36,747 nucleotides of DNA from Haliscomenobacteraceae bacterium (GCA_947501115.1 CANMVX010000037.1:1-36747), one strand, 5' to 3'. Counted from the stretch's first letter, positions 25,443-35,142 are shown. The notes: a model not told the origin generated them from the sequence alone. Numbers and translations: made by a program.

Positions 25443-26267
25443 ATGTCTTTTTTCGACCATCTTGAAGAGTTAAGGTGGCATATTATCAGGTCTTTAGTAG
25501 TAATAATAACCATTGGAATTGTTCTATTTATCAATAATGCCTGGTTTTTTGATGTTGTTTTATTTGGACCTACAAAACCCTCGTTTATATCTTACCGATG
25601 GTTTTGCGATATGGGTAATGCGATTGGATTGGGAGAAAGCATTTGTTTTTCCCCTCCATACATTAAAAAGCAGGCAATTGGCTTTGCAGAAGCATTTACC
25701 ACAAGTATATCCGTATCATTTATTGCTGGCTTTATCGTAGCCTTTCCCTACGTTTTTTGGGAATTCTGGCGATTTATCAGTCCTGGTTTATACAAACATG
25801 AAAAGAATGCAGCACGGGGCGTTGTTTTTATTTGCTCTTTTTTATTTTTATTAGGTGTAAGTTTTGGATATTTTGTTATCGCGCCATTTGCCGTTAATTT
25901 CCTTACTGGATTTACTATACCTGGCGTTGAAAATACACCTACCCTGGATTCCTATCTGAACTATATCATTATGTTCACTTTACCTACAGGATTAGTTTTT
26001 GAGTTACCTGTTGTGGCTTATTTTTTAGCTCATTTAGGTATATTGGGCCCACAATCAATGCGTGATTTTCGACGACATGCTATTGTTGTAGTTCTCATTG
26101 TTGCGGCCGTTATTACTCCACCTGATGCGGTAAGTCAGTGCCTCATTGCTATTCCGTTGTATGGTCTGTACGAAGTTAGCATATTAGTTGCAGCACGGGT
26201 AACGGCCAGAAGGGAGAAGAAAGAATTAGAGGAAGAAGAAGCTGACCGTCAAGAAATGAACTCATAA
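25443..26267 (+). CDS. tatC: Sec-independent protein translocase TatC
   Basis: TatC is the inner-membrane receptor that binds twin-arginine signal peptides and, with TatA, moves folded proteins across the membrane. The ATG gives 274 residues starting MSFFDHLEELRWHIIRS, the family signature. A GTG 27 bases upstream (25416) adds nine charged residues and is also possible. Six membrane segments are visible, with FPYVFWEFWRFISPGLYKHEK at about residue 101 and FELPVVAYFLAHLGI near residue 188. The tail is rich in glutamate. An inserted region around 43-75 with several aromatic residues and cysteines is typical of Bacteroidota TatC. TatA is not in this window. A small membrane protein gene follows after 11 bases. 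Confidence 0.94.
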   Translation: MSFFDHLEELRWHIIRSLVVIITIGIVLFINNAWFFDVVLFGPTKPSFISYRWFCDMGNAIGLGESICFSPPYIKKQAIGFAEAFTTSISVSFIAGFIVAFPYVFWEFWRFISPGLYKHEKNAARGVVFICSFLFLLGVSFGYFVIAPFAVNFLTGFTIPGVENTPTLDSYLNYIIMFTLPTGLVFELPVVAYFLAHLGILGPQSMRDFRRHAIVVVLIVAAVITPPDAVSQCLIAIPLYGLYEVSILVAARVTARREKKELEEEEADRQEMNS

Positions 26268-26278
26268 TCTGTTTATTC

Positions 26279-26716
26279 ATGGAAAGATTATCATCAAATG
26301 CCACCTTGTTTCTGAATATATTCCTACCTGTTTTCTGGAGTGTATTTTTCGGAGCGTTTACTCTAGGTGTCTTTTTGGCCGATGAAATTTATTTTGGATT
26401 TTTACCTTACGCCTCCTTCAGGTGGGCTACTTTATTTTTCTATCTAACCGGTTTAGCGGTTATTTATTTTACTTTTCTACGTTTGAGAAGAGTTGAAATG
26501 ACCGCTGATTCCCTATACATAACTAATTATTTCAAGACCGCAAGATATCCCATCGACGCCGTATCCTATTTAGAATGGCGCCGATGGTTTGGTCTTTCCC
26601 TTGGCATTTTTCACCTTCATGCCAAGGGAATATTCGGACAAAGAATTCTTTTTTTAGGCGATAAAAAAGTCATCGATCAATTACACGCTGCCTATCCTGA
26701 ATGGCTAAAGCCTTAA
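26279..26716 (+). CDS. Small membrane protein of unknown function
   Basis: A 145-residue protein I do not recognise by name. Two hydrophobic helices (about 11-33 and 46-66) are followed by a basic turn (LRLRRVE) and a short domain (about 70-145) made mostly of predicted strands. That layout resembles small bacterial proteins with two helices and a PH-like domain. It starts 11 bases after tatC and is probably cotranscribed. Its stop codon overlaps that of porX, which comes from the other strand, by 4 bases. A perfect 12-bp hairpin lies near its 3' end. Confidence 0.7.
   Translation: MERLSSNATLFLNIFLPVFWSVFFGAFTLGVFLADEIYFGFLPYASFRWATLFFYLTGLAVIYFTFLRLRRVEMTADSLYITNYFKTARYPIDAVSYLEWRRWFGLSLGIFHLHAKGIFGQRILFLGDKKVIDQLHAAYPEWLKP
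26596..26630. other. Perfect 12-bp hairpin at the tail of the converging gene pair
   Basis: TTCCCTTGGCAT (26596-26607) and ATGCCAAGGGAA (26619-26630) are exact inverted repeats around an 11-base loop, inside the coding end of the small membrane protein gene. On the minus strand it lies 83 bases past the porX stop. No strong T run follows on either strand. Confidence 0.6.
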
Positions 26717-28272
26717 GCCTTAGAGCGTAGATGCATAATGGGACAAATCATTTCCTCCAGGGATATTCCACCGTGTTGAAATGTGTTCTTATAATAATTC
26801 AAATAGTGATTATAATTATTTGGGTATAAGAAGAAGCCATCTTCCTTAGCAAATATATAAGTGGAACTAACATTAGGGCGAGGCAAACCAGCCTGACCTG
26901 GATCCTTTAGTTCCAGTACGTTCTTTTTATCATATTGAAGGTTCTTTCCAACTTTATATCTCAGATTACTGGTAGTTTCTCTGTCTCCCACCACTTTGAC
27001 AGGTGTATTTACCCGAATGGTACCATGGTCGGTGGTGATAATGAGCTTCACATCTTTTTCGGACACCCGTTCTAAGGCAGCCCAGAGCGGAGAATTAGCG
27101 AACCATGATCTGGTAAGAGACCGGTAAGCCTTTTCATCCCCTGCCAATTCTTTTAAAACCTCCATTTCAGTCCTTGCATGGGAGAGCATATCTATAAAAT
27201 TATATACAATAACAGTAAGGTCATTATTCAGGCAATTAAAGATATTGTCCTGAAGTTGTCTGGCGGCCTGAACTTGAGTAATTTTAAAATACTCGTGTTT
27301 AATGTCCCTTCTGAACACCTTTTTTATTTGCGCGGCCAGCAATTCGGCTTCAAAATTATTTTTACCCCCTTCTTCAATATCCCCGACCCAATACTGTGGA
27401 AATTGCTTTTCGATGTCCGCGGGCATCATACCGGCGAAAATAGCATTTCTGCTATACTGCGTAGCGGTTGGCAAAATACTAAAGAAATAATCTTCATTTT
27501 GCAATTTAAATCTTTCCAATAAAATAGGTTCGATCACTTTCCATTGATCAAATCTAAGATTATCCAGGACGAGTAAAATCGTTGGACATTCTGGTTGAAT
27601 ATGTGAAAAAACCTTTTCCCTGAGAAGATTAAATGATTTTACCGGACCTTCCGAAGGATTTTTCATCCAATGCGGATAAATACCCGATATATATTTACAA
27701 AATGCAGCATTTGCCTCTTTTTTCTGTTGAGACAAAATATCAGCCATTTCGTTAGAATTAGAATGATCAATTTTTAGTTCCCAGGAAATAATTTTTTGAT
27801 AAATCTCAGCCCATTCTATATAATCCATACCACTTTGGAGTTGCATGAAAATTTGTCTGAACTCCTGTTGGTAATCAGACGATGTTTTTTCCCGAACCAG
27901 TCGTTTATTATCTAAAATTTTCTTCAGGGTCAACCAAATTTGATTTGGATTAACGGGTTTAATCAAATAATCAGTAATTTGGGAACCCAGGGCCTCCTCC
28001 ATAACGGTTTCAGCCTCATTTTTAGTAATCATCACAATAGGCAGATTAGGATTAATCTGTTTTATACGGGTCAGGGTTTCCAGCCCATTGATTCCTGGCA
28101 TACTTTCGTCCAGAAAGACCACATCAAACTCATTTCCTGTGGCACATTCATCGACGGCATCATGGCCATTTGTGACCATAACCACCTCATAACCTTTTGA
28201 TTCAAGAAACATAACCTGAGGTTTCAACAAATCAATTTCATCGTCTGCCCAAAGAATTCTAATTTTATCCAT
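26713..28272 (-). CDS. porX: T9SS response regulator PorX (receiver plus PglZ domain)
   Basis: PorX is the cytoplasmic response regulator that controls T9SS genes in Porphyromonas, acting with PorY and SigP. The ATG gives 519 residues starting MDKIRILWADDE; a TTG 36 bases upstream adds residues not in the family. The receiver domain (1-120) has the acidic pair D10/D11, phosphoacceptor D55 in VVFLDESMPG, T83 and K105 in LIKPV. The PglZ/alkaline phosphatase fold (about 230-515) keeps its active site: LDNLRFDQW (D237), T271 in LPTATQYSR, D361 and H365 in FIDMLSH, D415-H416 in TTDHGT, H500 in FQHGG. It is convergent with the tatC pair and divergent from the HD hydrolase gene. Confidence 0.92.
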   Translation of the reverse strand: MDKIRILWADDEIDLLKPQVMFLESKGYEVVMVTNGHDAVDECATGNEFDVVFLDESMPGINGLETLTRIKQINPNLPIVMITKNEAETVMEEALGSQITDYLIKPVNPNQIWLTLKKILDNKRLVREKTSSDYQQEFRQIFMQLQSGMDYIEWAEIYQKIISWELKIDHSNSNEMADILSQQKKEANAAFCKYISGIYPHWMKNPSEGPVKSFNLLREKVFSHIQPECPTILLVLDNLRFDQWKVIEPILLERFKLQNEDYFFSILPTATQYSRNAIFAGMMPADIEKQFPQYWVGDIEEGGKNNFEAELLAAQIKKVFRRDIKHEYFKITQVQAARQLQDNIFNCLNNDLTVIVYNFIDMLSHARTEMEVLKELAGDEKAYRSLTRSWFANSPLWAALERVSEKDVKLIITTDHGTIRVNTPVKVVGDRETTSNLRYKVGKNLQYDKKNVLELKDPGQAGLPRPNVSSTYIFAKEDGFFLYPNNYNHYLNYYKNTFQHGGISLEEMICPIMHLRSKA

Positions 28273-28388
28273 AATAGCTAAAGTAAGTAAATAATAAGAA
28301 TGAAACAATTATAAGTAATTTCCCGTTAAAATACGGATTAAAACGGCCGTGGGCAATTAAATATTGCTTTAAAAAATTTCATCGACTT

Positions 28389-29618
28389 ATGCAAAAGTCA
28401 AAAATAATAAATGATCCTGTTTACGGGTTCATTCAAATCCCTGAGGGTATTCTACTTGATTTGATAAATCATCCCTATTTCCAAAGGTTATCCAGAATAA
28501 AACAGGTAAGTCTGGCCCATTATGTTTATCCAGGTGCGCATCATACCCGATTTCACCATGCTTTAGGCGCTTTGCATCTAATGCAGGAAGCGCTGTCTAT
28601 ATTAACATCGAAGGGGGTAGAAATTTCCCCTTCCGAGCAAACGTCCGCTTGCATTGCCATTTTATTACATGACATTGGGCATGGACCATTTTCTCATACT
28701 TTAGAAAACACATTGATTAAAGTTTCCCATGAAAAACTCTCTATTGCCTTTATGGAAGCTTTAAATATAACCTTTGAGGGGAAATTAACAGAAGCCATTT
28801 CGATATTCCGGCGTACCCATCCAAAATATTTTCTTTCACAACTTGTTTCCGGACAATTCGATGTAGATAGGCTGGATTATTTAAGCAGGGATAGCTTCTT
28901 TACGGGAGTTACGGAAGGAGTTGTTGGGTATAGCAGAATTATAAAAATGTTATCTGTTTCAGGTGGAGCGTTAGTTGTTGAGGAAAAAGGCATTTATAGT
29001 TTAGAAAAATTCCTTATTGCCAGAAGATTAATGTACTGGCAGGTTTATTTACATAAGACCGTGTTAGCTGCTGAAAATATGTTAATAAAAATCATTGAAA
29101 GAGCCCGTATTTTGCATAAAAGAAATCAGTTACAATATATTCCGTCTTCTTTAAAATATTTCATGGACAATGACATAACGGAAGAACATTTATCGGAAAA
29201 CGCTTTATTTTTATTAGATAAATTTGCGGCATTAGATGACATTGATATTTTTTCTGCCATCAAAGAATGGCAAAATGAGGAAGACCGTTTGCTTTCTTTT
29301 ATATGTAAATCCCTTTTAGACAGAGAATTATTCAAATTAAAATTTTCTGATGTTCCCATATCAAAGGAAAGATTATTGATGGAAAAATCTAACCTAAAAA
29401 GCTGGTGGAAAGGTTCTGACGAAGAAATGTCATTTTTACTATTTAGTGGAAAGGAGAGCAATCGGGCATATTCTTATGCGCAGGAAGAAATTAAAATTTT
29501 GACTAAAGAGGGTGTTGTAAAGCCAATGTCAGACTGTGTTGATTACCCATTACCACCTGGAGGCATTGAAAAATATTACCTTTGCTACGCAAGTAAACTA
29601 AAAGAAAAGACGCTTTGA
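28389..29618 (+). CDS. HD-domain phosphohydrolase (dNTPase-like)
   Basis: A 409-residue cytoplasmic metal-dependent phosphohydrolase related to the YwfO/YdhJ group. The metal site is complete: H56 in HTRFHHALGALH, H94-D95 in LLHDIGHGPFSH and D160 in FDVDRLDYLSRDSFFTG. The last motif is the one found in relatives that split dNTPs or other nucleotides. The C-terminal part (about 200-409) is helical and carries no other domain I recognise. It starts divergently from porX. One base separates its stop from the next gene, so the two should be coupled. Substrate and regulation are not shown by sequence. Confidence 0.88.
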   Translation: MQKSKIINDPVYGFIQIPEGILLDLINHPYFQRLSRIKQVSLAHYVYPGAHHTRFHHALGALHLMQEALSILTSKGVEISPSEQTSACIAILLHDIGHGPFSHTLENTLIKVSHEKLSIAFMEALNITFEGKLTEAISIFRRTHPKYFLSQLVSGQFDVDRLDYLSRDSFFTGVTEGVVGYSRIIKMLSVSGGALVVEEKGIYSLEKFLIARRLMYWQVYLHKTVLAAENMLIKIIERARILHKRNQLQYIPSSLKYFMDNDITEEHLSENALFLLDKFAALDDIDIFSAIKEWQNEEDRLLSFICKSLLDRELFKLKFSDVPISKERLLMEKSNLKSWWKGSDEEMSFLLFSGKESNRAYSYAQEEIKILTKEGVVKPMSDCVDYPLPPGGIEKYYLCYASKLKEKTL

Positions 29619-29619
29619 T

Positions 29620-30684
29620 ATGAAAACTGCGATGTTTTTAGGTCAATGCGCTATAAATTTCTTATATTTCGCGGACTTAAAACAAATTAAAACATTTGCA
29701 GTGCTGCAACTTTTCAGAACCAACCAAATATTAGCAAGCGTCTTAGGGTTTTTCTTTGCATTTATTTGGCATTCCAGTGTATATATACATGTTCCTGTTT
29801 GGGAACCCAGTCAGAGCGGCATTTTAATGAACGAAATAAGCCATCTAATTGGTCACTCGGGCATTGGGGCAAGAATTACGGTTTTATTGTTGCTGGCTAT
29901 ACAGGTTGCGCTGGGAAATCAGATAGTAAATAAATATAGATTAGCCGATGCATCAACTGTATTCCCAGGCTTATTTATTATTTTACTCAGTTGTTATTCT
30001 CCCTATTTTTTATTTTTATCCACCTTTCATTTTATAAATACCTTATTAATTCTTATTTTATATATTTTACTTGGCACTTACAATCAGCCTAAAGCAGCTG
30101 ATCATATTTTCAATGTAGGACTATTAGCGGGTATTTCCTTCTTATTCTTTCCTCCAGCAATCTACCTTAATTTGTTCATATTCATAGCATTAAGCATTTT
30201 AAGGACTTACAGTATCAAGGAAAGGATTATGGTCATCTGCGGTTTTGTTATTCCTCCATTTTTAGCTGGCGTTTATTATTACTGGCAAAACAGTTTTGAC
30301 TTATTCTACAAACTTCAGTTTATCCATATATTCAATAAACCCACTTATCTGGTGACACCTTATGAGTATATAAATTTGTTGCTTTACTTTGTTTTTATTT
30401 GTCTTGTTATATTTTTGGTTTTTTCTTATAACAAGATTGCCTACCGAAGAATTATACAATCGAGGAAACGAATAAACATAATGTATTGGATTTTAGGTAT
30501 TACCTTTGTTACACTATTTATACTACCAAAGCAAGGTAAAGATGTTTATCTTTTACTTTCCTTACCTTTAGGATTATTAACCTCTTTAGGATTTATATCT
30601 ATGAGGCCTAAATTGGCTGAAATTTTTCATTTTGTATTGATATTGGGGTTATTAGTTAGCCATTATGTAGGATTATTTTTATAA
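29620..30684 (+). CDS. Multi-spanning membrane protein (DUF6427-like)
   Basis: A 354-residue protein with roughly nine to ten membrane segments, rich in phenylalanine, isoleucine and leucine. It resembles the Bacteroidota-restricted DUF6427 family, whose members begin near [10 protein letters not shown]; that stretch lies at residues 31-40 here. The real start may therefore be the GTG at 29701, although the ATG directly after the HD gene stop is in good position. The function is unknown. Relatives look like integral membrane proteins without catalytic motifs. It sits between the HD hydrolase and purQ in a tight rightward run. Confidence 0.7.
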   Translation: MKTAMFLGQCAINFLYFADLKQIKTFAVLQLFRTNQILASVLGFFFAFIWHSSVYIHVPVWEPSQSGILMNEISHLIGHSGIGARITVLLLLAIQVALGNQIVNKYRLADASTVFPGLFIILLSCYSPYFLFLSTFHFINTLLILILYILLGTYNQPKAADHIFNVGLLAGISFLFFPPAIYLNLFIFIALSILRTYSIKERIMVICGFVIPPFLAGVYYYWQNSFDLFYKLQFIHIFNKPTYLVTPYEYINLLLYFVFICLVIFLVFSYNKIAYRRIIQSRKRINIMYWILGITFVTLFILPKQGKDVYLLLSLPLGLLTSLGFISMRPKLAEIFHFVLILGLLVSHYVGLFL

Positions 30685-30701
30685 AATCAACTCTTATCTG
30701 T

Positions 30702-31409
30702 ATGAAATTTGGCGTTGTTGTTTTTCCTGGTTCCAATTGTGACGAGGACGTTTTTGAAGTTTTTTCAAGCTATCTGGGCATGGAAACCATCAAATTGTGG
30801 CATAAGGATGAAGATTTAAAAGGACTTGAACTGGGAGATTGTATTATTCTACCTGGTGGATTTTCATACGGGGATTATTTAAGATCAGGCGCTATTGCCC
30901 GATTTTCGCCTATAATGAAGTCCGTTATTTCGTTTGCAGAAAAGGGAGGATTAGTTTGGGGGATATGTAATGGTTTTCAAATATTATGTGAAGCTGGTCT
31001 ATTGCCAGGTGCCTTACTAAGGAATGAAAATCAGCAATTTATTTGTAAGAATGTTCATATTATTCCTGCAAGCAATCAAAGTGTTATAACAGCCCAATTG
31101 ACGCCTAATGTGGCCTTAAAAATTCCTATTGCCCATGCAGAGGGGCGCTATTTTGCTGATGAAGCTACCTTAGCAGGTTTGAAACAAAACGACCAGATCT
31201 TATTTCGCTACTGCGATGCTTCAGGAAATGTAGATGCACCATCGAATCCAAATGGATCTATTGATAATATAGCTGGAATATGTAATCTCAAACGAAATGT
31301 GTTTGGCATGATGCCTCACCCGGAACGGGCGGCAAATGAAATGGTGGGCAACACAGACGGGCTTAAGTTATTTGAGTCACTGTTAACGAGTTCCAGGATA
31401 TTTTCTTAA
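30702..31409 (+). CDS. purQ: Phosphoribosylformylglycinamidine synthase subunit PurQ
   Basis: PurQ is the glutaminase subunit that supplies ammonia to PurL in the fourth step of purine synthesis. The 235-residue protein shows [12 protein letters not shown] at the N-terminus and the class I glutamine amidotransferase triad: C89 in WGICNGFQ, H206 and E208 in MPHPERA. Its length is normal for the stand-alone small subunit, so this organism should have a separate PurL and PurS, as Gram-positives do. PurL and PurS are not nearby. It follows the membrane protein gene by 17 bases; the link between them is positional only. Confidence 0.94.
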   Translation: MKFGVVVFPGSNCDEDVFEVFSSYLGMETIKLWHKDEDLKGLELGDCIILPGGFSYGDYLRSGAIARFSPIMKSVISFAEKGGLVWGICNGFQILCEAGLLPGALLRNENQQFICKNVHIIPASNQSVITAQLTPNVALKIPIAHAEGRYFADEATLAGLKQNDQILFRYCDASGNVDAPSNPNGSIDNIAGICNLKRNVFGMMPHPERAANEMVGNTDGLKLFESLLTSSRIFS

Positions 31410-31464
31410 CCTTTTAGGTTTTAAAAGCGTTTGTTTCATTTTAATGTTTGTAACCGAGGTTACT

Positions 31465-31493
31465 TTTGTCTAATAATTTGTTTTGTAATTTTG
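31465..31493 (+). promoter_or_regulatory. Promoter of the DsbD-like gene
   Basis: TTTG (31465-31468), 17 bases, then TAATTTTG (31486-31493). The expected start of transcription is near 31499 with a 40-base leader. A second TAnnTTTG match (TACTTTTG, 31461-31468) overlaps the -33 box but lacks its own -33 at good spacing. Confidence 0.55.
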
Positions 31494-31538
31494 CGTTATG
31501 AAACCTACCATTCATTCATTTTTAAATTTACGCGTTCA

Positions 31539-33611
31539 ATGAAACTATCTATATCCTTAGCTTTTGTTTTAGGCTTGATCATTAACTTACATGGACAGAT
31601 ATTCAATCCGGTAAGTTGGAATTACCAATGGAAAAACACAGCTAAAAATGAGTATGAGCTTCAATTTATCGCTCAGATAGATGAAGGCTGGAATATTTAT
31701 TCCCAATATCTGGAAAGTGATGATGGCCCAATACGGACGAGTATCATTTGGGACAAAGGTTCTCATTACACTTTAGTGGGTAAAGCATTGGAAGAGGGAA
31801 ACATATACAAGGGTTTCGATGATATTTTCGGAATGAACGTAATAAAGTTATCCGGTAAAATCATTTTCAAACAAAAAATAAGGGTAACTGATCCAACAAA
31901 ACCAATCACTGGGTATGTAGAATTCATGGCCTGCGATAAAGAGCGATGCCTTCCTCCGGGGGAAGCTAATTTTTCATTTCAGGTAACGGCCTCAAAGGAA
32001 GAAGCCACTGATGGTGAGGAAAAAAAAACAAATTCAGAAACTGAGGAAAACGAAACATCGGCTGTTCCGTCTATCCTAGAAACAGATCAAGCGCCCAACC
32101 AAGCTGAAAAACCGGGAATTTTCTCTATAAAAAAGCCAGGCAAGCCCATTAATGAATGTTCAACAGATGAAACCACCGTATCAGCTGAAACAGATTCTTA
32201 TTTCAATATTTTTTTTCTGGGCTTTTTAGGTGGATTATTAGCCTTATTAACTCCCTGTGTCTTCCCTATGATTCCGCTTACGGTAAGTTATTTTACCAAG
32301 GGATCCGGAGATAGAAAGAAAGGTATAATCAATGCATTTCTATATGGCTTTTTCATTTTCATGGTTTATGTTTTGCTAAGTATTCCATTCCATTTAATGG
32401 ACAGCATACAGCCTGACATACTCAATGACATATCAACGAATGTAGGACTAAACGTATTCTTTTTTGTTATATTCATCGTATTTGCCATTTCATTTTTTGG
32501 TTATTTCGAGTTGGCCCTACCGGAATCATGGACAAATAAAGCAAGTTCAGCCGAAGGCGTTGGAGGTATATTAGGCATATTTTTCATGGCCCTGACCCTG
32601 GCTTTAGTATCGTTTTCCTGTACAGGTCCAATATTGGGATCTCTTTTGGCGGGAACGATGTCATCATCATCCGGAGCTATGCAATTAACGGTAGGAATGG
32701 GTGGATTTGGCTTAGCTTTAGCTTTGCCTTTTGGACTATTCGCAGCATTCCCGGGCCTATTAAACAGATTACCAAAATCAGGTGGCTGGATGAACAGCGT
32801 AAAGGTCGTTTTAGGATTTTTAGAATTAGCCCTTGCCCTCAAATTCCTTTCGAATGCCGACTTGGTAAAACATTGGGGATTAGTGAAAATAGAAATTTTT
32901 CTAGGACTTTGGATTATCATTTTTAGTGCCCTTGCTCTTTATTTATTTGGTGTTATCCGCATTGGCCATGAATCAAAAAAGGATAAAAGAAGCCTCACAC
33001 ATAAAATTTTAGGTTTTGCAAGTATATTATTCGTAGCGTATTTAGTGTCAGGTTTTCGATTTGACGAACGGGCAGGAACTTATAAATCTTTAACCGCTTT
33101 AAGTGGCATGGCGCCACCTACCTGTTACAGTTTGGTGTATGATTGTGACTGCCCACATAATTTAAATTGTTTTAAGGATTTAGAAGCGGGCTTAGCTTTT
33201 GCAAAATCAGTAAATAAACCCGTAATGATTGATTTCACGGGGTACGCTTGTGTGAACTGTAGGAAAATGGAAGAACATGTCTGGCCAGACCCCACTGTAT
33301 ATTCTTTACTTAACGATAAATATGTCATTATTTCTCTATATGTTGACGATAAAACCTTATTGCCTGAGGATGAGCAAATAACGGTAACACAAGCGAGTGG
33401 AAGCACCAGGAAATTGAGGACTGTTGGAAATAAGTGGTCTAATCTTCAAACCAGTTATTTCGATACAAATAGTCAGCCTTACTACGCTTTACTATCTCCA
33501 TCGGGAGTGCTGTTAAATAAACCAGCGGCATACACTCCTGATGTGGAGACGTACGCGAACTTTTTACGCTGCGGCTTAGACGCGTTTAGCAAGGTACAAA
33601 TCAAGAAATAG
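31539..33611 (+). CDS. DsbD-like thiol:disulfide interchange protein
   Basis: An inner-membrane protein that moves electrons from cytoplasmic thioredoxin to periplasmic partners. The ATG gives 690 residues with a signal peptide (1-20, ending LHGQ); the longer reading begins at a TTG upstream of the promoter. The N-terminal DsbD-alpha-like domain (about 21-150) carries C132 and C137. A low-complexity acidic linker (150-220) leads to eight membrane segments with C240 in LTPCVFPM and C361 in SCTGP. The C-terminal thioredoxin domain (about 545-690) has CVNC at 571-574. All three cysteine pairs of DsbD are thus present. An extra cysteine cluster (CDCPHNLNC, 536-544) lies before the last domain. 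It converges with the biotin carrier gene. Confidence 0.9.
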   Translation: MKLSISLAFVLGLIINLHGQIFNPVSWNYQWKNTAKNEYELQFIAQIDEGWNIYSQYLESDDGPIRTSIIWDKGSHYTLVGKALEEGNIYKGFDDIFGMNVIKLSGKIIFKQKIRVTDPTKPITGYVEFMACDKERCLPPGEANFSFQVTASKEEATDGEEKKTNSETEENETSAVPSILETDQAPNQAEKPGIFSIKKPGKPINECSTDETTVSAETDSYFNIFFLGFLGGLLALLTPCVFPMIPLTVSYFTKGSGDRKKGIINAFLYGFFIFMVYVLLSIPFHLMDSIQPDILNDISTNVGLNVFFFVIFIVFAISFFGYFELALPESWTNKASSAEGVGGILGIFFMALTLALVSFSCTGPILGSLLAGTMSSSSGAMQLTVGMGGFGLALALPFGLFAAFPGLLNRLPKSGGWMNSVKVVLGFLELALALKFLSNADLVKHWGLVKIEIFLGLWIIIFSALALYLFGVIRIGHESKKDKRSLTHKILGFASILFVAYLVSGFRFDERAGTYKSLTALSGMAPPTCYSLVYDCDCPHNLNCFKDLEAGLAFAKSVNKPVMIDFTGYACVNCRKMEEHVWPDPTVYSLLNDKYVIISLYVDDKTLLPEDEQITVTQASGSTRKLRTVGNKWSNLQTSYFDTNSQPYYALLSPSGVLLNKPAAYTPDVETYANFLRCGLDAFSKVQIKK

Positions 33612-33624
33612 CGAAAGAAAAATA

Positions 33625-34113
33625 TCAACTAAAGCTGAGGAGAATCTGGTTTTTTTCAACGGATTCTCCCGGTTTTACGAATATTTCAGAAACCAAACCA
33701 TTTACTGGAGATTTCAATACATTTTCCATTTTCATAGCCTCCAGAATAAATAGGGAATCACCTGAATCGACATGGTCACCCATTTTGACGATAACTTGCC
33801 TGACCAATCCGGGCATTGGTGCTCTAAGTTCTTTTAATTGATTTGATTTTTTAGATTTAAGGTTCATTTTTTGAATCTGCTGATCCACTACATCTGATAT
33901 TTGAACCTGGTAGGTACGCCCATCTATTTGAATTTGGTACCTTTTCAGCTCATGATCCACCAACTTTACAGAGACTAACTTCGATTTATTATTATCCAGA
34001 ATAATTTGATTATTTACATCGGAATTATTTAGCGTAATATCTTCTGCATCAATTAGTTGAAAAGTATATTGACTGGCATTAACATCTAATAAAAAAGGTA
34101 AAGTATTATACAT
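33625..34113 (-). CDS. Biotin/lipoyl carrier protein (acyl-CoA or pyruvate carboxylase type)
   Basis: A 162-residue carrier with an N-terminal half lacking known motifs (1-95) and a C-terminal biotinyl domain (about 96-162). The domain opens with LRAPMPGLV and carries the biotin lysine K128 in LEAMKMEN. The EAMKMEN form and the absence of the thumb loop seen in AccB place it with carriers of propionyl-CoA, methylcrotonyl-CoA or decarboxylase complexes. It is a second biotin carrier in this window beside accB (K135). No carboxyltransferase or carboxylase gene is adjacent here. A GGAGAATC/GATTCTCC repeat with a T7 loop lies at its coding end, facing dsbD. Confidence 0.85.
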   Translation of the reverse strand: MYNTLPFLLDVNASQYTFQLIDAEDITLNNSDVNNQIILDNNKSKLVSVKLVDHELKRYQIQIDGRTYQVQISDVVDQQIQKMNLKSKKSNQLKELRAPMPGLVRQVIVKMGDHVDSGDSLFILEAMKMENVLKSPVNGLVSEIFVKPGESVEKNQILLSFS

Positions 34114-34122
34114 AAAAAAAAA

Positions 34123-34512
34123 TTACTGATTATTCAACTTCGTCAGAGTATAGGTTTCAAAAATAGCAAAAATGACATAGATAATAAGGAACAAAATAAT
34201 TTCTGGATTTTCGAGGGGTTGTAATAAAAGATGTACTAAGAGGAGAACCAGAATAGCGCCCCCAATTTTGATCCCACTTCCACCCATAACAATTCTAATA
34301 AAAGCATTACCAGCGGAGACGGAAAGATTTTTCACTGCTGACAAATAAATAGCGATAGAAAACAGAGAAAAGTAAGCATTAGCAACCCATCCGACCTTTG
34401 AATCAGGAATATAATGTTTTGAAAAGAAGAGAATAAGTGAACAGACGGCAAGTTCAGTTACCAGGAACAGGGCAAAAAAGGAGGAATAAGCATCACGGTA
34501 TTGACGTGTCAT
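34123..34512 (-). CDS. Small four-helix membrane protein
   Basis: A 129-residue protein with four hydrophobic segments (about 10-30, 45-60, 75-97, 103-122) and no motif I recognise. It lies directly after the AtpZ-like gene with a gap of three bases. In many Bacteroidota a gene of this size and topology lies between an AtpZ-like gene and atpB and is treated as part of the ATP synthase assembly genes. That suggests, but does not prove, an AtpI-like role here. The ATP synthase genes are not next to it in this window. It is 9 bases upstream of the biotin carrier gene. Confidence 0.7.
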   Translation of the reverse strand: MTRQYRDAYSSFFALFLVTELAVCSLILFFSKHYIPDSKVGWVANAYFSLFSIAIYLSAVKNLSVSAGNAFIRIVMGGSGIKIGGAILVLLLVHLLLQPLENPEIILFLIIYVIFAIFETYTLTKLNNQ

Positions 34513-34515
34513 AAT

Positions 34516-34731
34516 CTATTTACCTTTTTTGGGCGAAATAAAGTCTTTTAGCGACAGATAAAGTGAAGCGAAGGTACCGAACAGAACAGAAATGAGGGTA
34601 AACAAAGGGAAGGAAACATTAAATACCTTATCCAAATATTGCCCAAAGAGAACTGAAAGTAAAATAATAGCACCCATTTGAAAAGCCATTCCGGCGTATT
34701 TCATAAAATGAGTACTTGATGATTTATTCAT
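34516..34731 (-). CDS. AtpZ/AtpI-like membrane protein
   Basis: A 71-residue protein with two membrane helices (about 12-32 and 38-60) and a basic end (SPKKGK). The pattern YAGMAFQMGAIILLSVLFGQYLDK is typical of AtpZ/AtpI-related proteins. These are small proteins encoded ahead of ATP synthase genes and thought to help place the c-ring or bring in magnesium. It is part of a leftward run from the bactofilin gene to the biotin carrier gene. The atp genes would have to be elsewhere. Small size keeps confidence moderate. Confidence 0.75.
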   Translation of the reverse strand: MNKSSSTHFMKYAGMAFQMGAIILLSVLFGQYLDKVFNVSFPLFTLISVLFGTFASLYLSLKDFISPKKGK

Positions 34732-34745
34732 TATTTGGGAGGAGA

Positions 34746-35123
34746 CTATTTATTTTTCATAACACAAGAACCATTAAAGGTAGCCCCGGCCTGAACGATT
34801 AATTTTTGGGTAATAATATCGCCGGTAACCACGGCATTTTCTCTTATATTCAACACATCAGCAACGGTTAATTTCCCTTTATATTTGCCTTCGATATGTG
34901 CGCTGGCACAACTGACGTCACCTTCAATAATACCACTTGGACCGATAATAACCTTAGAATCACAGGTTAAATTCCCAAAGATCGAACCATCTACCCGAAT
35001 ATCGCTGGCAGAACTAACATTTCCATCAATTACGGTACCCACTGCGAGCGTATTAAAAGCATTCGGAGAAGGAATAGCGGAGGTGTTAGATTTTTCTTCT
35101 GTTTTGTTTTTTGATGAGAACAC
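34746..35123 (-). CDS. Bactofilin (polymer-forming cytoskeletal protein)
   Basis: Bactofilins polymerise without nucleotide into filaments that help place envelope machinery and shape cells. The 125-residue protein has a disordered charged N-terminus (1-25) and a central right-handed beta-helix (about 28-115). The helix is built of short glycine-spaced strands such as GTVIDGNVSSASDIRVDGSI and GDVSCASAHIEGKY. A short C-terminal tail follows. Length and pattern fit the family well. The gene starts 19 bases after the PorP/SprF stop codon and may share its transcript, and is followed by the AtpZ-like gene. Confidence 0.88.
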   Translation of the reverse strand: MFSSKNKTEEKSNTSAIPSPNAFNTLAVGTVIDGNVSSASDIRVDGSIFGNLTCDSKVIIGPSGIIEGDVSCASAHIEGKYKGKLTVADVLNIRENAVVTGDIITQKLIVQAGATFNGSCVMKNK

Positions 35124-35142
35124 GATGAGTAGATTTTAGAGA

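Noticed and set aside
26713-28272. PglZ protein as part of a phage defence system (BREX)
   Set aside because: It is fused to a complete receiver domain with PorX spacing and active-site residues, and there are no BREX neighbours, so PorX is the better reading.
31431-31538. TTG-initiated extension of the DsbD-like protein (and similar extensions of efp, tatC, porX, the adhesin, rplI and lspA)
   Set aside because: The added residues precede a clear signal peptide or family start, and in most cases the non-ATG codon falls in or before the promoter.
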